Positions 48,578-56,252 of a stretch of DNA of 64,000 nucleotides are shown piece by piece; within the stretch, counting starts at the first letter, position 1, and every line of letters starts with the position of its first letter. The DNA comes from an uncultured Bacteroidales bacterium. Lineage in GTDB: Bacteria > Bacteroidota > Bacteroidia > Bacteroidales > FEN-979. The DNA is taken from the NCBI GenBank assembly GCA_903915465.1, contig CAIWTA010000046.1, forward strand, positions 1 through 64,000. The letters are read 5' to 3'. Under the pieces are notes generated by a model, which had not been told where the DNA came from, ran no database searches, and saw nothing but the letters and a program-made list of their open reading frames with translations. The translations under genes were made by a program, and so were the position numbers.

Positions 48578-48964
48578 TTAACGTTTACTAAACTGGAATC
48601 TTTTCCTTGCTTTTTTCTGGCCGAATTTCTTGCGTTCTACCATACGGGGATCTCTTCGCATCAATCCTTTTGCTTTCAGTGCCGGACGATGTTCTTCACT
48701 GATTTTGCAAAGGGCGCGGGAAATTGCATGACTCAAAGCTTCAGCCTGGCCGGTGATACCACCGCCATCAAGGTTCACTTTAACATCATATTTCCCTATG
48801 TTGTTGGTTACCTGAAAAGGTTCAATAACCTGATATTGTAGGATAGCAGTGGGAAAATAGTTTTTGTAATCGCGGTCGTTGACCGTGATGGTTCCCTGAC
48901 CTTCCTTTACATAAATTCTCGCTACGGCAGTCTTTCTTCTGCCAAGGGCCATAATGACTTCCAT
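48578..48964 (-). CDS. rpsI: Ribosomal protein uS9
   Basis: 128 aa. MALGRRKTAVARIYVKEGQG, GGGITGQAEALSHAISRALCKI, and the basic C-terminus KFGQKKARKRFQFSKR that reaches the P-site tRNA. The MEVI start is kept because the phylum's S9 proteins commonly begin so. One base separates it from rplM's stop. Confidence 0.97.
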   Translation of the reverse strand: MEVIMALGRRKTAVARIYVKEGQGTITVNDRDYKNYFPTAILQYQVIEPFQVTNNIGKYDVKVNLDGGGITGQAEALSHAISRALCKISEEHRPALKAKGLMRRDPRMVERKKFGQKKARKRFQFSKR

Positions 48965-48965
48965 A

Positions 48966-49421
48966 TTATTTAATTGAATTTAGGTTAATCGTTTTGGGTT
49001 GCTGTGCCTGATGCGGGTGTTCTGGCCCGGCATAAACATAAAGATTACGGAACAGCTCACGGCCTAACCGGTTCTTTGGAAGCATCCCTCTGATGGCCTT
49101 CTCAACCACGGAAATAGGTTTCTTGGCTAACAATTCTTTGGGCGTTGCAAAACGCTGCCCTCCTGGATAACCAGTGTGCCGGACATATACCTTATCATCC
49201 ATTTTTTTTCCGGTGAGGATTATCTTCTCAGCATTGATGATGATCACATTATCACCGCAATCAACATGAGGTGTATAATTGACCTTCAGCTTGCCTCTCA
49301 ATAATCGCGCGGCTTTGGTGGAAAGCCTGCCAAGAACCTGATTTTCTGCATCAATAAGCACCCATTCCTTGGTCACCGTTGCCTGGTTTGCGCTTATTGT
49401 TTTGTAACTTAATGTATTCAT
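48966..49421 (-). CDS. rplM: Ribosomal protein uL13
   Basis: 151 aa; WVLIDAENQVLGRLSTKAARLLRGK, DNVIIINAEKIILTGKKMDDKVYVRHTGYPGG and RGMLPKNRLGRELFRNLYVYAG are typical. First gene of rplM-rpsI-rpsB-tsf, with its own promoter at 49466-49496. Confidence 0.97.
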   Translation of the reverse strand: MNTLSYKTISANQATVTKEWVLIDAENQVLGRLSTKAARLLRGKLKVNYTPHVDCGDNVIIINAEKIILTGKKMDDKVYVRHTGYPGGQRFATPKELLAKKPISVVEKAIRGMLPKNRLGRELFRNLYVYAGPEHPHQAQQPKTINLNSIK

Positions 49422-49465
49422 GAATTCGGACTGGTTTCTAATTCATTATTTTTTTAAAAGGAGTG

Positions 49466-49496
49466 CAAAGATATATTTTGTTTTTTGATCTGACAA
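49466..49496 (-). promoter_or_regulatory. Promoter of rplM-rpsI-rpsB-tsf operon
   Basis: Minus strand: TATCTTTG (49473-49466) as -7 element and TTG (49496-49494) exactly 20 bases upstream. A leader of about 40 bases precedes rplM. One of the best matches to the phylum consensus in the window. Between here and 49605 the sequence is AT-rich, without a gene. Confidence 0.65.
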
Positions 49497-49605
49497 GCAA
49501 TTCCATGAATAACTTATCAATTATTTTAGTTATCCCTTATTGTGTTACATTATTTAGTACTTTTATACTTGATTATGACGTAAGTTAGTGAATTAAAATA
49601 AAAAA

Positions 49606-49692
49606 GGGTTCCCGCTGAGTTTCGCAGATAGTATTAGTATTTGAAAATCAGCGTGAATCTGCGCTTAACTCTGCGAAAATCTGCGTGAACCC
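49606..49692. repeat. Inverted repeat of TCTGCG words
   Basis: Left arm 49606-49628 begins GGGTTCCCGCTGAG and ends TTTCGCAGA; right arm 49670-49692 begins TCTGCGAAAA and ends GTGAACCC; the two pair at about 19 of 23 positions. In the loop more words (CAGCGTGAATCTGCGCTTAA). Placed between divergent genes, 28 bases before the ATPase-like gene. Confidence 0.75.
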
Positions 49693-49719
49693 TTGAAATC
49701 TTTCGGTTAATATCACTGT

Positions 49720-51069
49720 ATGGATAGACAGATCTCAAAAAAGCTGGAAGACTGGGAATCAACAAAAGAAAGGAAAGTCTTGCTTTTTCAAGGTGCCCGG
49801 CAATCCGGTAAAACCCATTGTATCAATGATTTTGCCAAAAGATTTGATCAATACCTCTATTTCGATCTTTCAAACCAAAAAGACTGGCAGATTTTCAAAA
49901 ACAAATCATCATTTGCAGATCTTCTGCAGGCAATGTTTTCCATCAGGGAAAAACAAAGAAATGGTTTGCGGAGCCTGATCTTCCTGGATAATATTTCAGA
50001 TTCTCCTTCGGCTATGAACTGGCTGCCATCATTTCACAAAGAAGCAAACGATCTTTTTGTGATCGCATCGTCATCAAGGGATCTGAAATCAATTTATAAA
50101 GAAGAAAAAGATTCTGATTCCGGTATAGAGTCTCTACTAATTTATCCTTATAATTTCAGCGAATTCCTGGCTGTTCTGGGCGAAGACTCATCCCGCAATG
50201 CTTTCAATGAAGTTCCATTCCCGAATAACTCTTTTGATAAACTGATCCGATTTTTTCATCTCTACACACTGATCGGCGGAATGCCAGAAGTTGTGGAAAA
50301 TTATTCAAAAGACCGGGAACTGGCAGACCTGCAGCCAATTTATGAAAAAATCATGAGCCTGTTCCAGGAAGAGTCAGATACTATTTCTCCGTCAAAGAAA
50401 AGCAGGGAACTCAACCGGGATACTTTTCAAAACGCCTTTCCTTATGCCTCGATGCGAATCAGTTTCCACCATTTCGGGAATACATCGTCACGAAGCCGTG
50501 AAACAGGCAGGTCATTCCGCACGCTGGAAGAGTTGCTTCTCCTGAACCTGGTCTATCCGTGCACATCAACAATAATGCCAACCCATCCCGACAAAAAGAA
50601 ATCTCCCCGGTTGCAGTTGATTGATACCGGACTCGTCAACTACTCAACCGGCATCCAGAAACAGATCTTTGAGGTTAACGACCTGCTTTCAATCTTCGAC
50701 GGACAAATTGCCCGTCATGTGGTTGGACAGGAGATCCTTGCAGTGGGAAACGGGGATGCAACCGGGCTTCATTTCTGGGTTCGCGACAAAGCACAATCAA
50801 CTGCTGAAGTCGATTTTATTATTCTCTATGAAGATTTAATAATTCCCGTGGTTTTGAAATCCGGTGAACCGGGAAGATTGCGTTCGCTTCATCAATTCAT
50901 GGACGCTGCACCACATCCTTTTGCAGTAAGGCTTTGGGCACATCAGCTTTCCATCCAGCAAGCAAAAACAATAAAAGGAAAGAAATTCTTCCTGATAAGT
51001 CTGCCGTATTTCCTGGCGGGTAGGATTGCGGAGCATCTGGAGGGGTTTATAAGGCTGGTGAAGAGTTAA
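49720..51069 (+). CDS. Degenerate AAA/DUF4143 ATPase-like protein
   Basis: 449 aa of the AAA_14 + DUF4143 family. Walker A GARQSGKT (residues 25-32) is intact. Walker B reads LIFLDN with Asp90 but Asn91 in place of the usual Glu. The C-terminal PD-(D/E)XK-like part has EVDFIILYEDLIIPVVLKSG: Asp365 and Lys380 are kept but the middle acidic residue is Val378. So ATP may bind, while hydrolysis and nuclease activity are doubtful. Family role unknown (sometimes defence or toxin-related). An isolated gene. Confidence 0.82.
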   Translation: MDRQISKKLEDWESTKERKVLLFQGARQSGKTHCINDFAKRFDQYLYFDLSNQKDWQIFKNKSSFADLLQAMFSIREKQRNGLRSLIFLDNISDSPSAMNWLPSFHKEANDLFVIASSSRDLKSIYKEEKDSDSGIESLLIYPYNFSEFLAVLGEDSSRNAFNEVPFPNNSFDKLIRFFHLYTLIGGMPEVVENYSKDRELADLQPIYEKIMSLFQEESDTISPSKKSRELNRDTFQNAFPYASMRISFHHFGNTSSRSRETGRSFRTLEELLLLNLVYPCTSTIMPTHPDKKKSPRLQLIDTGLVNYSTGIQKQIFEVNDLLSIFDGQIARHVVGQEILAVGNGDATGLHFWVRDKAQSTAEVDFIILYEDLIIPVVLKSGEPGRLRSLHQFMDAAPHPFAVRLWAHQLSIQQAKTIKGKKFFLISLPYFLAGRIAEHLEGFIRLVKS

Positions 51070-51220
51070 GGCAAAAGGTAAGGTTATACTTTTGGCTATT
51101 TTGGATCTGTCTTGCCATTTTAGATTTACCATTTTACATCTTACGTACGGTCAGGGTAAAAACACATTGATGTGTATATTTCATGCAAGCTTCCTCATTC
51201 AATCAAAAGTATACTGCATG

Positions 51221-52870
51221 AAACGTCTACCGCTCCCAAGCTTTACAGTGATTTGCACAGCTTTTTTCATATTAATATTCTGCTCTGCCGCTGCTCAGTT
51301 TTTCACTGAAATATTAGGCCGACCAACGGATTCCTCAATTTCTATAAACTTCCTGGCTGATCAGAACACAGATGTATATTGGGAATACGGCACTTCTCCG
51401 GGATCTTATAGTCTTTCCACGACTCAGTTTGCCGTTGAGAAGGATTCAGCGATTGAAGTTGATTTCACAAACCTTCTTCCCGATACAAAATATTTTTACA
51501 GAACACGGTACAGGGCTGGCGGCAGCTCAACCTCATTCCTTTCAGGCACGGAACATCATTTCAATACACAGCGGGCATCCGGAAGTACTTTCACATTTAC
51601 AATTGAAGCAGATGAGCATCTGTATGATAAAAAAGGGGTCTGCAGCTTACACCAGGTATGTATTGCAAACCAGGCAACGGATGATCCGGATTTCATGCTC
51701 ACCCTGGGTGACATTTTCGGAGACGATCATCATCCTTATGACATCACAGCTTCCGAAATGGATTCCTTGCACAAATTTTACCGGCCCTATCTCGGCAGTA
51801 TCTGTCATTCGGTTCCTCTCTTCATCTGCCTCGGAAATCATGAAGGAGAAAAAGATTTTTACCTGCATCAGACTCCCCCTGAAAATATCGCAGTCTATGC
51901 AACACTTTCCAGGAAGTCATATTATCCGAATCCATCTCCGAATAACTTCTATAGCGGCAATCCTGACACAGAGCTCTTTGGAATGGGAAATCCGGAAAAT
52001 TACTACGCATGGACATGGGGAAATGCCTTGTTTGTTGTGTTGGATGTTTACAGATATGACTCTGATACTTCCGCTAAACCAACAAACTGGGAATGGACGC
52101 TGGGTTTTCCTCAATATACATGGCTGAAAAACACGCTGGAATTGAGCGATGCACAGTACAAATTTGTTTTTGCACATCATACGCGGGGAGAAGGAAGAGG
52201 CGGGATCACGACTGCCAGGTATTTTGAATGGGGCGGTTATGAAGCAAATGGCACTACATGGGGATTCTCCGCCAACCGCCCGGGATGGGTCAAACCCATT
52301 CATCAGTTATTTGTTGATAACGGGGTCAATATTTTCTTCCAGGGACATGACCATCTTTTTGCTCATGAAGTTTTGGATGGTGTTGTTTACCAGGAAGTTC
52401 CGATGCCAAGTGATTCCACCTACGAAATCGGGATGCTGGCAAATGCGGGTGCCTATGTTTCCGACACAATAGGTGGTTCCGGACATTTGAAGGTCACGGT
52501 TTCTCCGTCGTGTGTCCAGGTAGATTTCATCAGGGCCTATCTGCCGGCTGATACATTGAACGGAAATCATCACAATCGTGAGGTTGCATTCAGTTATACA
52601 ATCGGGACATGTCCCTCTCAGGGAATCGATGATCAGATTGAAACCCCAATAGTTAACGTTTTTCCAAATCCGGTAACAGATAAAATAACAATAAGTTTAT
52701 CAGAAGATATTAAACACTTTCAAATCAGTTTGATCAATACTTTAGGCCAAGTCCTTCTGCAAACACAATCAAAAACTGTTGATGTGGGTAGGATTCAGAA
52801 TGGGATTTATTTTTTACATGTCAGAGCAGCTAATTTTGATGTGAAAAAAAAGCTGATTATTTATCGGTAA
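51221..52870 (+). CDS. Secreted metallophosphoesterase with T9SS domain (1)
   Basis: 549 aa from the ATG at 51221 (signal peptide SFTVICTAFFILIFCSAAAQ; the frame opens earlier at 51092 without a signal). Fibronectin-like N-terminal domain as in purple acid phosphatases (VYWEYGTSPGSYS; DTKYFYRTRYR), then metal motifs EADEHL (~127), LGDIFGD (~160), GNHEGE (~205), HHTRGE (~318), GHDHLF (~374), and a type A sorting domain from VNVFPNPVTD (~476). Likely surface phosphatase or phosphodiesterase. Shares 53 identical bases with the gene at 59428. Confidence 0.85.
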   Translation, partial: KRLPLPSFTVICTAFFILIFCSAAAQFFTEILGRPTDSSISINFLADQNTDVYWEYGTSPGSYSLSTTQFAVEKDSAIEVDFTNLLPDTKYFYRTRYRAGGSSTSFLSGTEHHFNTQRASGSTFTFTIEADEHLYDKKGVCSLHQVCIANQATDDPDFMLTLGDIFGDDHHPYDITASEMDSLHKFYRPYLGSICHSVPLFICLGNHEGEKDFYLHQTPPENIAVYATLSRKSYYPNPSPNNFYSGNPDTELFGMGNPENYYAWTWGNALFVVLDVYRYDSDTSAKPTNWEWTLGFPQYTWLKNTLELSDAQYKFVFAHHTRGEGRGGITTARYFEWGGYEANGTTWGFSANRPGWVKPIHQLFVDNGVNIFFQGHDHLFAHEVLDGVVYQEVPMPSDSTYEIGMLANAGAYVSDTIGGSGHLKVTVSPSCVQVDFIRAYLPADTLNGNHHNREVAFSYTIGTCPSQGIDDQIETPIVNVFPNPVTDKITISLSEDIKHFQISLINTLGQVLLQTQSKTVDVGRIQNGIYFLHVRAANFDVKKKLIIYR

Positions 52871-52959
52871 ATTTTAATGTCCAACTGAATCTTTTGTGGC
52901 GTAATACCCATCTTCATCTGAGAAATTCGTCTGACTACACAGAGTAACTAATCTGATAC

Positions 52960-53523
52960 ATGGAAGATGCAGCATTAATTGGGAAGTTAAAAACTGGCGA
53001 CAAAACCGGTTTTACTGAATTGATGCATCTCTATTCCGGCAGGGTGATCAACACCTGCTACAAATTCTTACTGGATAAAGAAGATGCAGAAGATCTTTCA
53101 CAGGAAGTTTTCATTGAAGTGTTTCAGTCCATCCGTTCATTTCGCGGGGATGCAAAATTGTCTACCTGGATTTACCGAATCGCAGTATCAAAAAGCCTGG
53201 ATGAAATAAAAAGACGGAAGCGACAAAAACGCATCACATCCATTGGGAAAATATTACATCTCGATGAAGTTGCTCAATGGATTGCAGGAGGTGTAATGCC
53301 AGATAAATTGATGGGAGAAAAGGAAAACATGAGGGAAATCATGGAGGCTTTAAATAAACTTCCTGATAGTCAGCGGGTGGCATTTACATTGAGCAAAATT
53401 GATGGATATACCAACAAGGAAATTGCAGAAATCATGAAATCCACAACCGATGCTGTTGAATCGCTTGTATTTCGTGCAAAGAAGAAGATGACACGGGAGC
53501 TTGAAATAATTCTGAAAAAATAA
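52960..53523 (+). CDS. ECF RNA polymerase sigma factor
   Basis: 187 aa. Region 2 has DAEDLSQEVFIEVFQSIRSFRGDAKLSTWIYRIAVSKSLDEIKR (-10 recognition), region 4 LPDSQRVAFTLSKIDGYTNKEIAEIMKSTTDAVESLVFRAKKKM (-35 binding). Followed by a small membrane protein (probable anti-sigma partner) and a Spy-like protein, 47 and 3 bases apart. Could control the neighbouring secreted-protein genes, but no repeated promoter motif was found to prove it. Confidence 0.92.
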   Translation: MEDAALIGKLKTGDKTGFTELMHLYSGRVINTCYKFLLDKEDAEDLSQEVFIEVFQSIRSFRGDAKLSTWIYRIAVSKSLDEIKRRKRQKRITSIGKILHLDEVAQWIAGGVMPDKLMGEKENMREIMEALNKLPDSQRVAFTLSKIDGYTNKEIAEIMKSTTDAVESLVFRAKKKMTRELEIILKK

Positions 53524-53570
53524 TCGTAAAAAAGTGCCGGCATAGAAGTTTTTTATCGTCAAATAAAACA

Positions 53571-53882
53571 ATGATGAAAGATTCAGCATCACATAGCAAA
53601 GCAGAACAAGCACTCCGGACGTTTGAATCGCTCGGGAATATTCAGCCATCCGCTGGCTGGGACCAGTCGCTGATGATAAAACTTTCATCTGCAAAGCCCT
53701 CTTCAAATTCAAGATCATTAATCACAGGTTATACCTTGATCCTTCTGTTTTTTGTGCTCATGAACATTGGATTCTTTCTGGGAGCAGTGATTCATGATTC
53801 GCATAAAAGTATTTACCGGAACAATGAACTCCAGATAATTTCAAATGAGCTATTGATTAATCCGACTTCTTTAAACAATTGA
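53571..53882 (+). CDS. Small single-helix membrane protein, putative anti-sigma partner
   Basis: 103 aa. N-terminal 50 residues cytoplasmic (EQALRTFESLGNIQPSAGWDQSLMIKL, the pattern 'P..W...L' common before anti-sigma helices), one membrane helix (LITGYTLILLFFVLMNIGFF), and a short external tail. Not a recognised zinc-type anti-sigma (no HxxxC). Role inferred from its place right after the sigma gene. Confidence 0.65.
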   Translation: MMKDSASHSKAEQALRTFESLGNIQPSAGWDQSLMIKLSSAKPSSNSRSLITGYTLILLFFVLMNIGFFLGAVIHDSHKSIYRNNELQIISNELLINPTSLNN

Positions 53883-53885
53883 CCC

Positions 53886-54377
53886 ATGGACATTTTCAAG
53901 CAGAAAAAAAATTTGGTTCTCATCATCATTGTCCTCTCTTTGCTGAATTTATTTATGATTGGTGCTTTTATGCTGAAGGATTTTTTCCATAAACCGCCAC
54001 CGCCTTTGCATTCGCAGGATCAACATGAAGTATCCAATATTTTGCAGAAGGATTTGGGCTTAACAGAAAAACAGGCTGAACAGATAGATAAGCTGCGGTC
54101 TGATTTTTTCGAAAAAGAGCAATTTTTATCCGCTCAGATAAGCGCCGGAAGGGATTCAATGAATATGGCAATGTTTAATAAAATCACAGATGAAGATCTG
54201 GTCAAGTCTTTGGCAAAAAAAATTGCCGACAATGAATACAGGATGGAGTTATTACGATTTGAGCAGGCAAAACAATTCAAATTAATCTGCACACCTGAAC
54301 AGATGGATAAATTTGAAGGGTTGGTCAAAGAAGTTCGCGACTATTTCAAACCCGAAAATCAACCAAAACGAAAATGA
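53886..54377 (+). CDS. Spy/CpxP-like periplasmic protein (LTXXQ type)
   Basis: 163 aa with one N-terminal membrane anchor (VLIIIVLSLLNLFMIGAFML) and a helical periplasmic part: LQKDLGLTEKQAEQIDKLRSDFFEKE, which carries the LTxxQ motif, and a second CTPEQMDKFEGLVKEV. Related proteins sense metals or act as holdases in envelope stress. Three bases after the previous gene; sigma - anti-sigma - Spy is a common unit in this phylum. Confidence 0.8.
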   Translation: MDIFKQKKNLVLIIIVLSLLNLFMIGAFMLKDFFHKPPPPLHSQDQHEVSNILQKDLGLTEKQAEQIDKLRSDFFEKEQFLSAQISAGRDSMNMAMFNKITDEDLVKSLAKKIADNEYRMELLRFEQAKQFKLICTPEQMDKFEGLVKEVRDYFKPENQPKRK

Positions 54378-54434
54378 TTTTTTCCTATTCTCATCAAAAA
54401 ATAAAAATGTGTTAACCCAACTTAGACTTTACTT

Positions 54435-56228
54435 ATGAAAAAAATTCTTTTCCTTGCAGGTTTTTTCCTTTTTGCAATTTCCTCTTTTGCCCAGGAATGT
54501 TTCATGGTATCCACTGAAACCAGGTATTGGGACAATGCAGGAACCTATTCCGGGTATACCTTATTCGGAACCCGCGGAACATCTTACTTAATAGATTTTG
54601 AGGGATATGTAATCCACACCTGGAACATTGGTACGAACCCGCGCTTTACAGAAGGGGGAACACTACTTGATGCAGTTGGCGGCAACCCAAGCAATCAGAA
54701 TGTGTGGAAAGAGCTTGACTGGGCCGGCAATGCATTATGGCAATATTCCGAAACCCGCTCAAATTATCATGGGCACCATGATTTTGCCAAGATATACAAT
54801 CCCAAACTCGGAGACTCAACTTTCATCTACATTGCGAATAAAGACCTTACCGCACAACAATGTCTTGATGCCGGATGCGACCCTTCACACAATTACACCG
54901 GAGCCCAGATGGATGCGATCGTAGAAGTTGATATGCAGGGAAATGTCGTTTGGGAATGGTGCTTCTTTGACCATGTAGTTCAGGATATAGACCCAACTAA
55001 ACCCACTTATGGGGTCATTGCAGATACTCCCGGCAGGATTGACCTGAATTTGCGGGGCAATCCGGTAAAAAGTGATTGGATGCACTGCAATTCCCTTGAT
55101 TATAACCAGACTCTCGATTTAATGGTCGTTAATTCGGTTCATGGCGAATTTTATGTGATTGATCATGGAAACACATTTGTTCCTAACAATCCGGTTAGCA
55201 GTATTGCACTTGCTGCCAGTAGCCTGGGTGACTTTCAATATCGTTTCGGCGATCCTGCTAAATACGACCAGGGCGATCCTCCTTCGGTACTGGATAACTG
55301 GGAGAAAGCAACAGCAGGAAATAAGCAACTTGGAGGTTCTCATGATATCCAATGGATAAAGACAGGATTGCCCGGTGAGGGGAATTTTCTGGTTTTTAAC
55401 AATGCAGAAAACCTTTTTGAACTTACACCGCAGTCATACATAATAGAAATAAACCCCTTTTTAAACGCTGTAGGAGTAAATACGGGCAATTTCGTCAATC
55501 CTCCAGATGCCGGTTACAACATTGTAAACTCTCCTGATGCCAATCTTATGAAGGAAAAGAAAAATATTTCAAAACAGGTTGTCTGGAGATATTCCAGTAA
55601 AAATAACACCTCCTTCTACAGTACTATCGGCTCAAGTGCTCAGCGATTACCCAATGGGAATACCCTGGTTTGTTCCATGAATGATGGACATTTCTTTGAA
55701 GTAGCACCCACTGACACCGCCATTGTCTGGGAATATATCAATCCAATGACCCGTGATGGAATAAAGAAAATAAAAGTGGATAATTATCCTACTTATAACG
55801 GTGTCTTCAGAGCGTACAGGTACGCAGCCGATCATCCTGCGCTTGTTGGTCATGACCTGACTCCTGGTCCCACAATGACCGGAGCAACGCCAAATTACTG
55901 GACCCCGGGAGACATCACTGCCGTTAAGAATGAGGAACATCGGGTTATCCAAGACGATGTTCTTGACCAGAACTATCCAAACCCGTTTACCTATTCAACT
56001 ACCATAGAATTCGAAATTGCTGAATCCAAACAGGTAAGTGTCGTGATCTATGATTTTTCCGGAAATCATGTTAAATCATTGCTGAATACAAGATATCCAA
56101 AGGGGAAATATTCCCTGACCTGGGACGGTACCAATGACAATTCCCAGCACGTGGCAAGCGGTATGTATTTTTATATTCTGATGGCTGACAATCACACTTT
56201 GAGTAAGAAAATGATCTATTGCAGGTAG
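54435..56228 (+). CDS. Secreted arylsulfotransferase-like protein with T9SS domain
   Basis: 597 aa. Signal peptide (ILFLAGFFLFAISSFAQ). Beta-propeller of the aryl-sulfate sulfotransferase family (Arylsulfotrans): GYTLFGTRGTSYLIDFEGYVIHTW; HGHHDF; VVWEWCFFDHVVQD; WMHCNSLDYN; SHDIQWIKTG; AQRLPNGNTLVCSMNDGHFFEV. His residues in HHDF, MHCN and SHDIQW match those shared by the family. C-terminal sorting region from LDQNYPNPF (~510). Family members move sulfate from one phenolic ester to another without PAPS; actual substrate unknown. Confidence 0.82.
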   Translation: MKKILFLAGFFLFAISSFAQECFMVSTETRYWDNAGTYSGYTLFGTRGTSYLIDFEGYVIHTWNIGTNPRFTEGGTLLDAVGGNPSNQNVWKELDWAGNALWQYSETRSNYHGHHDFAKIYNPKLGDSTFIYIANKDLTAQQCLDAGCDPSHNYTGAQMDAIVEVDMQGNVVWEWCFFDHVVQDIDPTKPTYGVIADTPGRIDLNLRGNPVKSDWMHCNSLDYNQTLDLMVVNSVHGEFYVIDHGNTFVPNNPVSSIALAASSLGDFQYRFGDPAKYDQGDPPSVLDNWEKATAGNKQLGGSHDIQWIKTGLPGEGNFLVFNNAENLFELTPQSYIIEINPFLNAVGVNTGNFVNPPDAGYNIVNSPDANLMKEKKNISKQVVWRYSSKNNTSFYSTIGSSAQRLPNGNTLVCSMNDGHFFEVAPTDTAIVWEYINPMTRDGIKKIKVDNYPTYNGVFRAYRYAADHPALVGHDLTPGPTMTGATPNYWTPGDITAVKNEEHRVIQDDVLDQNYPNPFTYSTTIEFEIAESKQVSVVIYDFSGNHVKSLLNTRYPKGKYSLTWDGTNDNSQHVASGMYFYILMADNHTLSKKMIYCR

Positions 56229-56252
56229 TCCTAACCCATAACTCATTATACC

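Noticed and set aside
49720-51069. Defence-system nuclease
   Set aside because: Catalytic residues are replaced and no other defence gene is adjacent.
54373-54404. Terminator after the Spy-like gene
   Set aside because: Only an A/T-run pairing (ATTTTTT with AAAAAAT), no GC stem; too weak to call.
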